IMG/VR virus record: IMGVR_UViG_3300033183_000108
Span: 1 to 33,347 of that record
DNA from: a virus
DNA: 33,347 bases
Strand: one strand, 5' to 3'
Shown: positions 20,800 to 29,197 of the stretch, piece by piece
Numbering within the stretch: the first letter of the stretch is position 1
How the letters are laid out: the number at the start of each line of letters is the position of its first letter
The notes under the pieces: generated by a model
What the model was told of the DNA's origin: nothing
The model's database searches: none
The model's input: only the letters and a program-made list of their open reading frames with translations
Translations under genes and position numbers: made by a program

Positions 20800-20923
20800 A
20801 CATATTTGCAAGCACTGTAAGAATGTGCAATACATACCGCTTGTGTTACGCAAGCTATCCTACAAAATGTCGTGCTATGTCTGCGGCAACGAAATAAAAA
20901 CAAAAGAGAGGAACAAGACATGA
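20783..20923 (+). CDS. 46-aa second zinc-ribbon protein
   Basis: MKNLLKHICKHCKNVQYIPL... ending CGNEIKTKERNKT. C9-KH-C12 and C31-YV-C34 form a zinc ribbon, and the protein is strongly basic, unlike the acidic ribbon protein it overlaps by 17 nt. It ends in an ATGA overlap with the reductase start. Two different-charge ribbons in a row may act together, but this is only suggestion. Confidence 0.65.
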   Translation: MKNLLKHICKHCKNVQYIPLVLRKLSYKMSCYVCGNEIKTKERNKT

Positions 20924-22848
20924 GCAACATGTTACCAACCACCTATCAACAATTCATCCACAAGTCACGCTATGCACGTTGGCTAGATGACGAACAGCGT
21001 CGTGAGGATTGGCACGAGACGGTTGACCGCTACGTCAACTTCATGGTCAATCAGGCGAAGGGCAAGCATCAGTTCGAACTGCCCAAGAAGGATGTAGAAG
21101 ATATCCGCGAGGCTATTCTAAACCTAGAGATTATGCCCAGCATGAGAGCGATGATGACATCTGGTCCGGCTCTGGCACGGGATAACATCTCAGGGTATAA
21201 CTGTAGCTACATACCAGTAGACAGCCCTCGTTCGTTTGACGAGTGCATGTACATCTTGATGTGTGGTACTGGGGTAGGTTTTTCTGTTGAGCGTGAGAAC
21301 GTAGACAAACTGCCTGTAATTAGCGATGCCATGCACAACACCGACACCGTAATCAAAGTGGGTGATTCCAAGCCGGGATGGGCTAAGTCACTTCGCGAAC
21401 TGATTGCCCTGTTGTATGCAGGACAGATTCCAACATGGGACATGTCACAAGTTCGTGCGGCAGGTGAACGCTTGAAGACTATGGGCGGTAGAGCATCAGG
21501 GCCACAACCGTTGGATGACCTGTTTCGCTTTGTTGTGCAGACATTCAAGAAAGCACAGGGACGCAAACTGTTTCCTATCGAGTGTCACGACCTGATGTGT
21601 AAGATTGGGGAGATTGTAGTTGTTGGGGGAGTTAGACGGTCAGCACTGATTAGTCTGTCAAACTTGAACGACGACCAAATGGCACATGCTAAGTCTGGTA
21701 TGTGGTGGGAGAACGAAGGCCAACGTGCCTTGGCTAATAACTCTGTAGCCTACAAGGGTAAGCCAGAGATGGGTACGTTCATGCGGGAATGGGTTGCCCT
21801 GTACGAGAGCAAGTCTGGTGAGCGGGGTATGTTCAACCGTGAGGCTGCTGACAAACAGGTTGCCCGGAACGAGCGGCGGGAGACAGGACACATGTGGGGT
21901 ACTAACCCGTGTTCCGAAATCATCCTGCGTCCGTACCAGTTCTGTAACCTGTCAGAGGTGATGGTCAGGGAATCGGATGACCTGAACAGCTTGAAGCGCA
22001 AGGTTCGCCTAGCAACCATACTGGGTACACTGCAGTCAACCTTGACTGACTTCAAGTACCTGCGAAACGTATGGAAGAAGAACACAGAAGAAGAAAGACT
22101 GCTGGGTGTATCCCTCACTGGTATCATGGACCACGCTGTGCTGTCAAAAAACGTAGACAGCCCTAAGTGGCTACAGGAGATGCGGCAGGAAGCGGTAGAT
22201 ACAAACAAGAAGTATGCAGACAAACTAGGTATACCACAGTCTGCTGCAATCACCTGTGTTAAGCCGTCTGGTACGGTATCTCAGTTAACAGACACAGCTA
22301 GCGGTATCCACGCACGTCACAACGACTATTATATCAGGACGGTTCGCGGGGATAACAAAGACCCGTTGACACAGTTTATGATTGAGGCGGGTGTTCCAAA
22401 CGAGCGGGACGTGATGAAGCCGGACTCGACAACCGTGTTCTCGTTTGCTATGAAGTCACCAGAGGGTGCGGTAACACGTACGCAGATGACAGCTATCGAA
22501 CAGCTAGAATTGTGGAAAACATACGCGCTGCATTGGTGTGAACACAAGCCATCTGTAACTATCTCTGTCAAGGAAGACGAGTGGATGGAAGTAGGGGCGT
22601 GGGTGTACGAAAACTTTGACGTGGCTTCTGGGGTATCCTTCTTGCCGCACAGCGACCACACATACCAGCAAGCCCCCTATCAGGATATGGAACGGGAAGA
22701 TTATCTGGAGTGGCAGCAAACCTACGGCGAGGTAAAGCTGGATTGGAATCAGTTATCCCTGTTCGAGAAAGAAGACAGTACTAGCGGTTCCCGCGAACTT
22801 GCTTGTACTGCTGGTGTGTGCGAAGTAGTTGACATAAATGCAGCATAG
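20920..22848 (+). CDS. nrdJ: Monomeric B12-dependent (class II) ribonucleotide reductase
   Basis: A 642-aa enzyme converting ribonucleotides to deoxyribonucleotides with adenosylcobalamin as radical source. Residues align with the Lactobacillus leichmannii type: C95 (YNCSYIP) and C342 (FCNLSEV) as the reducing pair, C331 in NPCSEI as the radical cysteine (C331-C342 spacing of 11 equals C408-C419), N329 and E333 as active-site partners, PSGTVSQLTD, and the C-terminal C629-x4-C634 shuttle, like C731/C736. The ATG is the ATGA overlap at 20920, with GAGAGG upstream. No small subunit is needed. Dependence on host B12 suits marine alphaproteobacteria. It is the last long gene of the replication operon. 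Confidence 0.93.
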   Translation: MSNMLPTTYQQFIHKSRYARWLDDEQRREDWHETVDRYVNFMVNQAKGKHQFELPKKDVEDIREAILNLEIMPSMRAMMTSGPALARDNISGYNCSYIPVDSPRSFDECMYILMCGTGVGFSVERENVDKLPVISDAMHNTDTVIKVGDSKPGWAKSLRELIALLYAGQIPTWDMSQVRAAGERLKTMGGRASGPQPLDDLFRFVVQTFKKAQGRKLFPIECHDLMCKIGEIVVVGGVRRSALISLSNLNDDQMAHAKSGMWWENEGQRALANNSVAYKGKPEMGTFMREWVALYESKSGERGMFNREAADKQVARNERRETGHMWGTNPCSEIILRPYQFCNLSEVMVRESDDLNSLKRKVRLATILGTLQSTLTDFKYLRNVWKKNTEEERLLGVSLTGIMDHAVLSKNVDSPKWLQEMRQEAVDTNKKYADKLGIPQSAAITCVKPSGTVSQLTDTASGIHARHNDYYIRTVRGDNKDPLTQFMIEAGVPNERDVMKPDSTTVFSFAMKSPEGAVTRTQMTAIEQLELWKTYALHWCEHKPSVTISVKEDEWMEVGAWVYENFDVASGVSFLPHSDHTYQQAPYQDMEREDYLEWQQTYGEVKLDWNQLSLFEKEDSTSGSRELACTAGVCEVVDINAA

Positions 22849-22861
22849 TGTATTATACATG

Positions 22862-22890
22862 TTGCATTAAGGCAATTAACGTGTTATATA
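22862..22890 (+). promoter_or_regulatory. Promoter for the structured RNA candidate
   Basis: TTGCAT (22862-22867, weak), 17 bp and TATATA (22885-22890) with TG one base upstream (extended -10). Predicted start near 22897. Confidence 0.45.
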
Positions 22891-22896
22891 TGCTAC

Positions 22897-23108
22897 GTCC
22901 CGATGGGGTTGATTTGTTTAATTCGTATGGTAAATTCGGAATAATAATCCCGAAAGGGTTGGTATAGGGCATCCCAAATTATGCTGGTACTTTCCGTAGA
23001 CCCTTTAAATCAAGAGGCCACTTGTGGTAGGGATAGGCCGGGAAAGCTAAGAGAATGGATGTGTGACTGCCAGCACCAGTTTATATGTTAAACAAATTAA
23101 ATTCTTTT
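22897..23108 (+). ncRNA. Structured RNA candidate downstream of the reductase gene
   Basis: A 13-bp long-range helix (22909-22921 with 23088-23100, one G-U) closes a domain with nested helices: TGCTGG 22982-22987 / CCAGCA 23070-23075, CTTTCC 22990-22995 / GGAAAG 23041-23046, CCCT 23001-23004 / AGGG 23029-23032, and CCAC 23018-23021 / GTGG 23024-23027. A separate CCC-GAAA-GGG tetraloop hairpin lies near 22948-22957. TTCTTTTTA follows the closing helix. A second CCAGCAT at 23116-23122 could compete for the TGCTGG strand. No known family matched by eye. Nesting of this order without a reading frame argues for an RNA gene or leader. Confidence 0.55.
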
Positions 23109-23135
23109 TACATAGCCAGCATCATGTGTTAAAAA
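23107..23135 (+). promoter_or_regulatory. Promoter of the downstream small-gene operon
   Basis: TTTACA (23107-23112), 17 bp and TAAAAA (23130-23135) preceded by TGT (extended -10). Start near 23142, ~27 nt before the ATG at 23169. The -35 overlaps the T-run that ends the structured RNA candidate. Confidence 0.5.
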
Positions 23136-23168
23136 AACAAGAAAAACTTAACATAAAGAAAATGAAAA

Positions 23169-23357
23169 ATGACAGAAGATATCGAAGACAATCTAATTAA
23201 AATTACAGGATATGAAGAACACGAAGATGGTTCAGCAACCATGCAGATGGAGTGTTCGCCTTTTACAAAAAATGTCTTAATTGAAGTAGGACTAATATCT
23301 TTAATCAAAAAGCACATAGATGAATTGGAAGATACGGAGCATCTGAAGGATGAGTAG
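23169..23357 (+). CDS. Acidic small hypothetical protein
   Basis: A 62-aa acidic protein (MTEDIEDNLIKITGYEEHED... ending EDTEHLKDE), beta-rich first half and a helix (LISLIKKHIDELEDTEH). I recall short proteins of this pattern in marine phages, function unknown. First gene of a small rightward group; overlaps the next by 8 nt. Confidence 0.65.
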   Translation: MTEDIEDNLIKITGYEEHEDGSATMQMECSPFTKNVLIEVGLISLIKKHIDELEDTEHLKDE

Positions 23358-23469
23358 GCTTGTATGGAAGCGAGGGGATGGCTGGGTTCAGCACGACCCA
23401 CCCAAAGGACATCCTTGCTATAAAGAATGGTTAGAATTAAGAATGAAACAGGCAGAGAAAAGTGCTTGA
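23350..23469 (+). CDS. 39-aa hypothetical protein
   Basis: MSRLVWKRGDGWVQHDPPKG... ending RMKQAEKSA. Trp-rich beta-like start and a short helix. Its ATG overlaps the previous gene by 8 nt and its end overlaps the GTG of the next. The coupled packing on both sides is the main support. Confidence 0.55.
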   Translation: MSRLVWKRGDGWVQHDPPKGHPCYKEWLELRMKQAEKSA

Positions 23470-23596
23470 CGATACTGGACAGTTTACGCTACTCTGGTGG
23501 CAATGGTGGTTGCTGGCTATGGTAACTATCAACACAGGCTTGAATGTGGTTGTATTCTTCAAGCATAGATTTAGGGGGAAAAAAGATGAGTCTTGA
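23462..23596 (+). CDS. 44-aa single-span membrane protein with GTG start
   Basis: From GTG at 23462: MLDDTGQFTLLWWQWWLLAM, then VTINTGLNVVVFFKH and a basic tail RFRGKKDES. One transmembrane helix (residues ~8-34) with a positive cytoplasmic tail is clear, the architecture of a small phage membrane protein such as a pinholin or a host-envelope modifier. The start is inferred. The frame overlaps the preceding gene by 8 nt and the next by 11 nt. Confidence 0.5.
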   Translation: MLDDTGQFTLLWWQWWLLAMVTINTGLNVVVFFKHRFRGKKDES

Positions 23597-24005
23597 ACCG
23601 TGTGTAGCAGACCGCAAGAAGTTCGATATCGACCTGCAGTACGGCAAGGTACGCGAAAAGCGTGTTGCTGACATGCTACAGGACAAGAAGATTGAGGTGA
23701 AGTCAGAGCGAGACATGTGGGTTCGAACTGGCAACATCGCCATAGAATATGAGTGCTATGGTAAGCCTAGCGGTATCAACAAGACAGAGTCTGACTACTG
23801 GTTTCACAACCTCTGTATTGGAGACGAGACCTTCGCAACCCTCGTATTCGACGTGCCATCCCTCAAACGCATAATAGACAACCTAGACGAAAAACGCACC
23901 GTATCCGGGGGGGATAACGGTGCGGCTCGTATGTACCTTCTCAGCCTTCAGAAACTGTTTTCCACCGATGTATTTAAGGCTTACAAAGATGGCAAAGAAA
24001 GCTAA
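23586..24005 (+). CDS. PD-(D/E)XK-like nuclease-fold protein
   Basis: A 139-aa protein starting at 23586 (MSLEPCVADRKKFDIDLQYG) with GGGGG upstream. DLQYGKVREKRVADMLQDKK, then IEVKSE (E37, K39) and NIAIEYECYGKPSG form the pattern of a small restriction-nuclease-like fold found in phages; active residues are likely D16, E37 and K39 with E54 behind. Probably a nuclease acting on host or recombining DNA. Activity is not shown. It overlaps the next gene by 17 nt. Confidence 0.65.
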   Translation: MSLEPCVADRKKFDIDLQYGKVREKRVADMLQDKKIEVKSERDMWVRTGNIAIEYECYGKPSGINKTESDYWFHNLCIGDETFATLVFDVPSLKRIIDNLDEKRTVSGGDNGAARMYLLSLQKLFSTDVFKAYKDGKES

Positions 24006-24210
24006 AGCTGAGTTGTTCACCCTAACGTGTGCTATGAACACAGAGGGGCATGTAGAACTGGATTACCAAGCGGTAGACCCAGAAGAGTTTGTCAAGACGA
24101 TGGAACAGGGCTTCCCCGAATATGAGGGAACGTTCAAGGTTGCCAGCCTCGTTCGCTATCTGCGAGAGATGGGCGACGAAGTAATGGCGAACTCTACCCG
24201 TTACGTTTAG
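23989..24210 (+). CDS. Small hypothetical protein, last rightward gene
   Basis: A 73-aa protein starting at 23989 (MAKKAKAELFTLTCAMNTEG... ending EVMANSTRYV). Beta start and helical end (FKVASLVRYLREMGDEVM). Its end overlaps the end of the convergent virion-side gene by 17 nt, and no terminator is seen between them. No family recognised. Confidence 0.6.
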   Translation: MAKKAKAELFTLTCAMNTEGHVELDYQAVDPEEFVKTMEQGFPEYEGTFKVASLVRYLREMGDEVMANSTRYV

Positions 24211-24382
24211 GCTTCATCTTACCGCCGTAGGCCATCTTCGGCATACCCATAGCTGGTTGGATACCCTGCTGGGTTCGTGGCATCATAGGATTGGCAGACA
24301 TTGCTGTGCCACCCATCTGCATTGGTTTGCGTACCATAGACCCGTAGGCGTAGGCTTTGCGGGTTTTTTTATTGTTCATCAT
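24194..24382 (-). CDS. Small Met/Gly-rich basic protein at the end of the virion operon
   Basis: A 62-aa protein (MMNNKKTRKAYAYGSMVRKP... ending YGGKMKPKRNG), unusually rich in Met, Gly, Pro and Lys. It overlaps the end of the 1608-aa gene by 14 nt. Low complexity and basic charge suggest a disordered DNA- or membrane-contacting peptide. Similar short Gly-Lys proteins follow internal virion protein genes in other marine podoviruses, as I recall. Function unknown. Confidence 0.6.
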   Translation of the reverse strand: MMNNKKTRKAYAYGSMVRKPMQMGGTAMSANPMMPRTQQGIQPAMGMPKMAYGGKMKPKRNG

Positions 24383-27300
24383 CGGGTTGTTCCTCTAGCT
24401 TTTCTGCTTCTTCACGAAGTATGTCTCTTTGCTCTTCAAGAGCGGCTGCTTCTTTCTCAGTTATGGTCATAGTGCCTTCTTCGGCATCGAAGGTTATTCC
24501 TAAGAAAACATCCAAGGCGGGTATTTCGCCTTCTGTGCGGAGTATCCCGCCTTCCCCTGCTAATATATATGTGCGTACACGCAGCGACAGGGTGTTGATG
24601 TCTTTGTCGGTAATTGCCTTGGGATTGCTCATCATCTTGCCGAGAATACCAGCAGCAGTTCTATCCTGCAACGCGAACTTAATCAGGCTCTGCCGTCTTT
24701 TCAGCATAACACGAAGTCCGACTTCTGTTGCTACGTACTGAGGGCTGACCAAACCACGAGACAGGTTGAAGAAACGAGCGATAGCACTGTCTATTGACAT
24801 GCCCTTGGTATCTGGCAACGCTCTGAAACCCGCACCATTTCCTGAAGCAAAGATTCCCCACTCGGCTATGTCTTCCATGTGCTTTGCGTGTTCCGTACCT
24901 AACACCTCGTCCATAACCGTACGCTTAGGAGGATTGCTTACGTGGTCTACCAGCACGGTCAAGTCTGATATCTCTTCTCTAGCGTCATTCAAAGCAGAGG
25001 TTTTTACATAGCGATGACCTGTTAACTCCATTAACCCGCGAACGTACATGTTCTTAAGTGCGTAATCCACATCTTCTGCTTTCATCCCTTGAGATGTTAG
25101 CTTAGTACGCAAATCCTGTATAGAGGCAGGTGTTGCTGTTGCAAAGTTTTGCTTGAAGAACGAGACGGGGTCACCCGCGTTTTTCATAAGTTCTGTTAGC
25201 TGCTTGTTAATATCTAGGTCTTTCTCGTACTCTCTCTGCGAAGCAATCCTGAGTGTTGAGCCAGCTGTGTTAGCATCCTTCATAAGCGTATCGTAAGAAC
25301 CACGCCACTGTTCGTTTTCCATTAGAAGCGTATCCACATCCGCGAACTCCTTTTGCAGTTGTGCGGTATGCCCCTTTCTATATTCGATGTCAGAATCTGC
25401 ATCTTTAACAACGGGAATCAGTAATTCTCTTTCGGCTTCTAGCATACGGTTTGCTCTAGAAAAATCATAGTCTGGAAGTTCGCCACCTAACAAACGAGAT
25501 GTCGGGTCCATTTCAATATCCTGACGTAGACGCTCGGGAAGCTGGGATATCTCCTGCTGTCTTCCTGCGAACGTGCCTTGTAGCAGGTCGCTGCCCTCTT
25601 TGTTCAGCAGGGTTTCTAACAAACCTTCAAACTGTTTAGCAGCTTTATTCTGAAGAGGGTCACTAAGGTTAAATACAAACTGACCGTTTCTACGTTCAGC
25701 CCCTAAGAACTGCATTAGGTAGTCTCTGTTTTGACCTATCGCTACAAGCAACTCTCCCTTTTTAGAAACATCTGTTTCATTCATCAGCTTTCTAAAGTCT
25801 TTTGCTATATCCAGAAGAGGCTTTTCAGGTCGTGCGCTAGGGCTGCTATAGATAATCTTGCCCGTGCTAATTTCGCCTGTCTTTTCGTCCACGATAGTTT
25901 CTACACGTTTCTGACCTTTGGTGACTGTTCCACCGTATGTGCCTGTTTCAGTAACGTCACCTACGTCCTGTTTCCAACCCGCTCTTGCAATTTCAAGTTT
26001 TTGAGTGAGTTGCCCAGATGGGTCGGCGGCATCGAACACTTCATCTATTGCAGTTAGAAACTCGGCCTCGATTGCGCCTAGACCTGCCTTAGTAACATTG
26101 CCCTGTTTTAAGTTTCCTATGCGTCTGTCTCGGAAGAACCTGCGAATATCTTCTGTCTCCATCACGCTGGCCTTGAAGAAGCGAAACGGGCTGGCTTCTT
26201 TTGCGTTTTCAGCAGCCCATAGTGCGAAGTCAGTGTACGTTGGGGACGATATCTGTTTGTTTTCGAAAGCAAGCTGAATCATTTTGAGAACTTCTTCTTC
26301 GTCCCCATACCGTTCGACAAGCCCCCTCTTAGCCATAGAGTTGAAAGTCTGCTTCAGTATACCACCTTCTGCAGACAACCATTGCTTTCCGCCTTTGAAG
26401 AAGTAATCTATCTCGTTGCCGCGCAACTCTTCGTCTTTAGACAGCATCTTGCCAACAATGGTATCTAGGTTTATCTCGATATTGTTTTCTTGAGCGTAGG
26501 TGTCTACGTCTGTGTACCGCGCACTGCCTCGGCTTCTTCTTGTTGCTAGAACGGTACTAAATAGTGTCTCAGCACCCTCAGAAACCGCATCACGAACTTG
26601 TTTGTCTGTCATGCCAGATGATAGTCTCTCTGCAGCCAGCAACTTATCAGAAGCACTGTCCAATATCTGCACAGCAACTTGCTCAGATACTTTTGCTCTA
26701 TCTACAACTGCTCTAGCTCCCGGGGCCATAGCAAGTATTTTCATATCTGTAAGCATGTCTAGGTCTTCAGAAGTCACAGCACCGGGCTTTTCTATCAGGG
26801 TATTCAAGGCTGTTTCGGCCTGTTGTCTCTTTAGATTTAACCTATCCAGCCCGTCTTGTGAAGCACGAGACAGCATGTCTATAGTTTGCTGTAGTGGCTC
26901 GTTACTATCTAGCTGTATGTTCTTTTTGGCTAGCGACTCTGTTAAAACTTTAAGGTTAGTGTTCATCCCTTCATAAACAACCTCTTCCTGTAGCAGGGCT
27001 TTAAAAACTTCGTTAAGGCTGTTTTGATTGGTTAAACTTCCGGGCTTAAGTTTGTTTATCTGAAGTTCCTGAACAGCTACCAACGGAGCGAGACCGCTGG
27101 CATGTGCGAGACTAAGATGAAGATTAGCCATGTTTTCCCTAACCTCATCGTCGCTAAATACGCGAGTACCAGCCTCTGTTCTCATGTTTTTCATGCGGCT
27201 TTGCATACGTGTCATAACACCGTTATAACTCTTCAGCGAGTCGTATATTTTTAGCTGCATGTTAACTGTTTTACCGCCGCCTATGTCTACGTCGGTTTTA

Positions 27301-29195
27301 GCAGACCGTATCAGTCTGGAAAAGAAGTCCATAGACTTTATGGTTTCGTCGTCCAACTCCATACCTACTTGCGCGGCAGCAGCACGTATTTCAGCCGTGT
27401 CGCCTCGTATCAACATGCCGGGTGTGACGACACTTAACCAATCAGAATTTTCAAGAGAAACCCCTAGGTCAGTTATAGCTTCTCTACCTGTCTTTATCAC
27501 AGGTACGTATTTAGATGCTCCACTTACTAGTGATACAGTTCCTCTGGCTGCGGAAGGAGCAACAAGCGGAAAAGTCAGCATGGATAACATCTCTGGAATT
27601 TCAGGTTCAAATCCCATGCCATTAAAGGCCATGCCTACGTATTCAGGTACGTAACCTGCTGCAAGAGATACAGCAACGTCATCAAGACCTGCGTTGATAG
27701 AAAACGGATTTAGATATTTACTATTTCCAGATTTATTAACGTATGCGCTTCTGCTCTTCTCTAGAAATGCCAACTCGGTTTCGATATCTTTTATTTGGTC
27801 AGGAATACTAGGGTCAGAACCTATGTCTCTTGACTGTATTCTTAACTTTGACAGTTCGTCTTCTAGCTTTGCTGCTTTAGACTGGTACTCTCCTAGATTA
27901 GCGAGGTGTGCGTTTAAGGTTTTACCCCTATCCATAGCACCTTTTCCGAAAGTAATTCTGTTAAATCCGCTGATTACATGTGTAAGAGCCTTGCCGTAAT
28001 CATCCTCTAATAATGAAAGATGAACTTGCCAGTCCGTTAAATTAGACCCGAATCTATCTGGATTACGTGTACGAGCAGCTTGAACGGCACGATACCACTT
28101 ATCTCCTCTGCTGACGTTCATCAACGTACTGAACTGAACTATCGGTGCATTGGATGAAAAGAACATAAAGGATTTTTCGCCAGAAGTAAGCTGGTCAAAC
28201 GAGTTACCTATGATGCTTTCAAACACGTTGAGGTCTACACTATCTTCGTACGCTATAGACCCGTCCTCATTGTACTTCTGCTTCAAGCCAATTACTTGAC
28301 CAGATTCATCTACATCCAATTCAGTGGCGGGTACTTGATGGGCTATTTTCCAACCATCCTCGCCGTACTTTTCAATAAACTTTTCCTTATACCACGCCGA
28401 CAGTCGTTGTGCGCCACTTCTAAATACAACTGATTTGTTAGACGCATCCCGCAAGAAGGTTGTTACAGGGCTGTTTGCTTCCTTTTGGTATTCGCCGTAG
28501 TAAGCAGAAAAGTATTCACCAAAGGACATGTCGGTGTCCCATCCGTCGTACGCAGTTTTAAGACCTGCTGCACCAGCATCCCATGCCATCCCTGCCAGAG
28601 TGGGCAACGTTTGTGATATATCCGAAGGTATATCCCGGTATGTTCTCATAATTTCTCGGGTTAAGGAACCCGATACAAAATCGTTGAGAAGTAGCTCTTG
28701 TCCTTCTAGTGGAAGGTCTGACTTAGAAAGAATATCCGCTACAGAACGGTCTATATCCACCACTCTCTCAAGTTTTTTTCGTATGCCTTCAGGGTATTTA
28801 TTGAAATAGGCGGGTAGGTTTGTTTCAGCGTAGTCTGGCGTAGAAAACCCTACAGCCAGTTTGCCGGGTTCCTGTTCCGGGACTCTATATGACTGTACGA
28901 ACTTTTCATATAGCTGTGCCTGTAGGGCGTTGTCCTGCCTAGCTTCTGCAAGAATCTCGGGGTCGATAACCACATCGCCCAAGCTGGTGTAACCCTTTTC
29001 ATTTATTTCTTGAGGTGTTGTGCTATTTAGAAAATCTACAAACGCCTCATCAGCAGTTGGTACTTTCTTTTCGCCCTTTTGAATGGCAACATCTTGTTTG
29101 CGCATTGTCTCTAAATCAGAGAACGCTTGTTTAAAGTTCTCGGCAGTTGGGTCTAGATAAGAAGTTTCATCCACAATAACAGGTGATTGAGCCAT
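24369..29195 (-). CDS. Giant internal virion protein (gp16-like position)
   Basis: A 1608-aa protein (MAQSPVIVDETSYLDPTAEN... ending EEAEKLEEQPDDEQ). Long helical, coiled-coil stretches (for example around residues 420-470, 780-830 and the last 30), with some small hydrophobic Gly/Ala-rich segments. I see no lysozyme or transglycosylase motif. By size and order (small Ala/Gln-rich protein, ~730-aa protein, giant protein) it fits the T7 gp14-gp15-gp16 core that is ejected to carry DNA through the envelope. Assignment is by position. It starts 2 nt after the 733-aa gene. Confidence 0.65.
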   Translation of the reverse strand: MAQSPVIVDETSYLDPTAENFKQAFSDLETMRKQDVAIQKGEKKVPTADEAFVDFLNSTTPQEINEKGYTSLGDVVIDPEILAEARQDNALQAQLYEKFVQSYRVPEQEPGKLAVGFSTPDYAETNLPAYFNKYPEGIRKKLERVVDIDRSVADILSKSDLPLEGQELLLNDFVSGSLTREIMRTYRDIPSDISQTLPTLAGMAWDAGAAGLKTAYDGWDTDMSFGEYFSAYYGEYQKEANSPVTTFLRDASNKSVVFRSGAQRLSAWYKEKFIEKYGEDGWKIAHQVPATELDVDESGQVIGLKQKYNEDGSIAYEDSVDLNVFESIIGNSFDQLTSGEKSFMFFSSNAPIVQFSTLMNVSRGDKWYRAVQAARTRNPDRFGSNLTDWQVHLSLLEDDYGKALTHVISGFNRITFGKGAMDRGKTLNAHLANLGEYQSKAAKLEDELSKLRIQSRDIGSDPSIPDQIKDIETELAFLEKSRSAYVNKSGNSKYLNPFSINAGLDDVAVSLAAGYVPEYVGMAFNGMGFEPEIPEMLSMLTFPLVAPSAARGTVSLVSGASKYVPVIKTGREAITDLGVSLENSDWLSVVTPGMLIRGDTAEIRAAAAQVGMELDDETIKSMDFFSRLIRSAKTDVDIGGGKTVNMQLKIYDSLKSYNGVMTRMQSRMKNMRTEAGTRVFSDDEVRENMANLHLSLAHASGLAPLVAVQELQINKLKPGSLTNQNSLNEVFKALLQEEVVYEGMNTNLKVLTESLAKKNIQLDSNEPLQQTIDMLSRASQDGLDRLNLKRQQAETALNTLIEKPGAVTSEDLDMLTDMKILAMAPGARAVVDRAKVSEQVAVQILDSASDKLLAAERLSSGMTDKQVRDAVSEGAETLFSTVLATRRSRGSARYTDVDTYAQENNIEINLDTIVGKMLSKDEELRGNEIDYFFKGGKQWLSAEGGILKQTFNSMAKRGLVERYGDEEEVLKMIQLAFENKQISSPTYTDFALWAAENAKEASPFRFFKASVMETEDIRRFFRDRRIGNLKQGNVTKAGLGAIEAEFLTAIDEVFDAADPSGQLTQKLEIARAGWKQDVGDVTETGTYGGTVTKGQKRVETIVDEKTGEISTGKIIYSSPSARPEKPLLDIAKDFRKLMNETDVSKKGELLVAIGQNRDYLMQFLGAERRNGQFVFNLSDPLQNKAAKQFEGLLETLLNKEGSDLLQGTFAGRQQEISQLPERLRQDIEMDPTSRLLGGELPDYDFSRANRMLEAERELLIPVVKDADSDIEYRKGHTAQLQKEFADVDTLLMENEQWRGSYDTLMKDANTAGSTLRIASQREYEKDLDINKQLTELMKNAGDPVSFFKQNFATATPASIQDLRTKLTSQGMKAEDVDYALKNMYVRGLMELTGHRYVKTSALNDAREEISDLTVLVDHVSNPPKRTVMDEVLGTEHAKHMEDIAEWGIFASGNGAGFRALPDTKGMSIDSAIARFFNLSRGLVSPQYVATEVGLRVMLKRRQSLIKFALQDRTAAGILGKMMSNPKAITDKDINTLSLRVRTYILAGEGGILRTEGEIPALDVFLGITFDAEEGTMTITEKEAAALEEQRDILREEAEKLEEQPDDEQ

Positions 29196-29197
29196 AC

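Larger units (their letters stand above)
22849..23168. other. 320-bp intergenic region after the reductase
   Basis: No protein frame of note. It holds an extended -10 promoter (22862-22890), a strongly nested fold (22909-23100), a T-run, and a second promoter (23107-23135) for the small genes behind. See the separate entries. Confidence 0.6.

Noticed and set aside
23011-23075. Cobalamin riboswitch resemblance (GGCCACT ... GGCCGGGAAAGC)
   Set aside because: Two short stretches recall the B12 riboswitch core and the neighbour is a B12 enzyme, but the B12-box sequence and its usual order are missing, and the element lies after rather than before the reductase.
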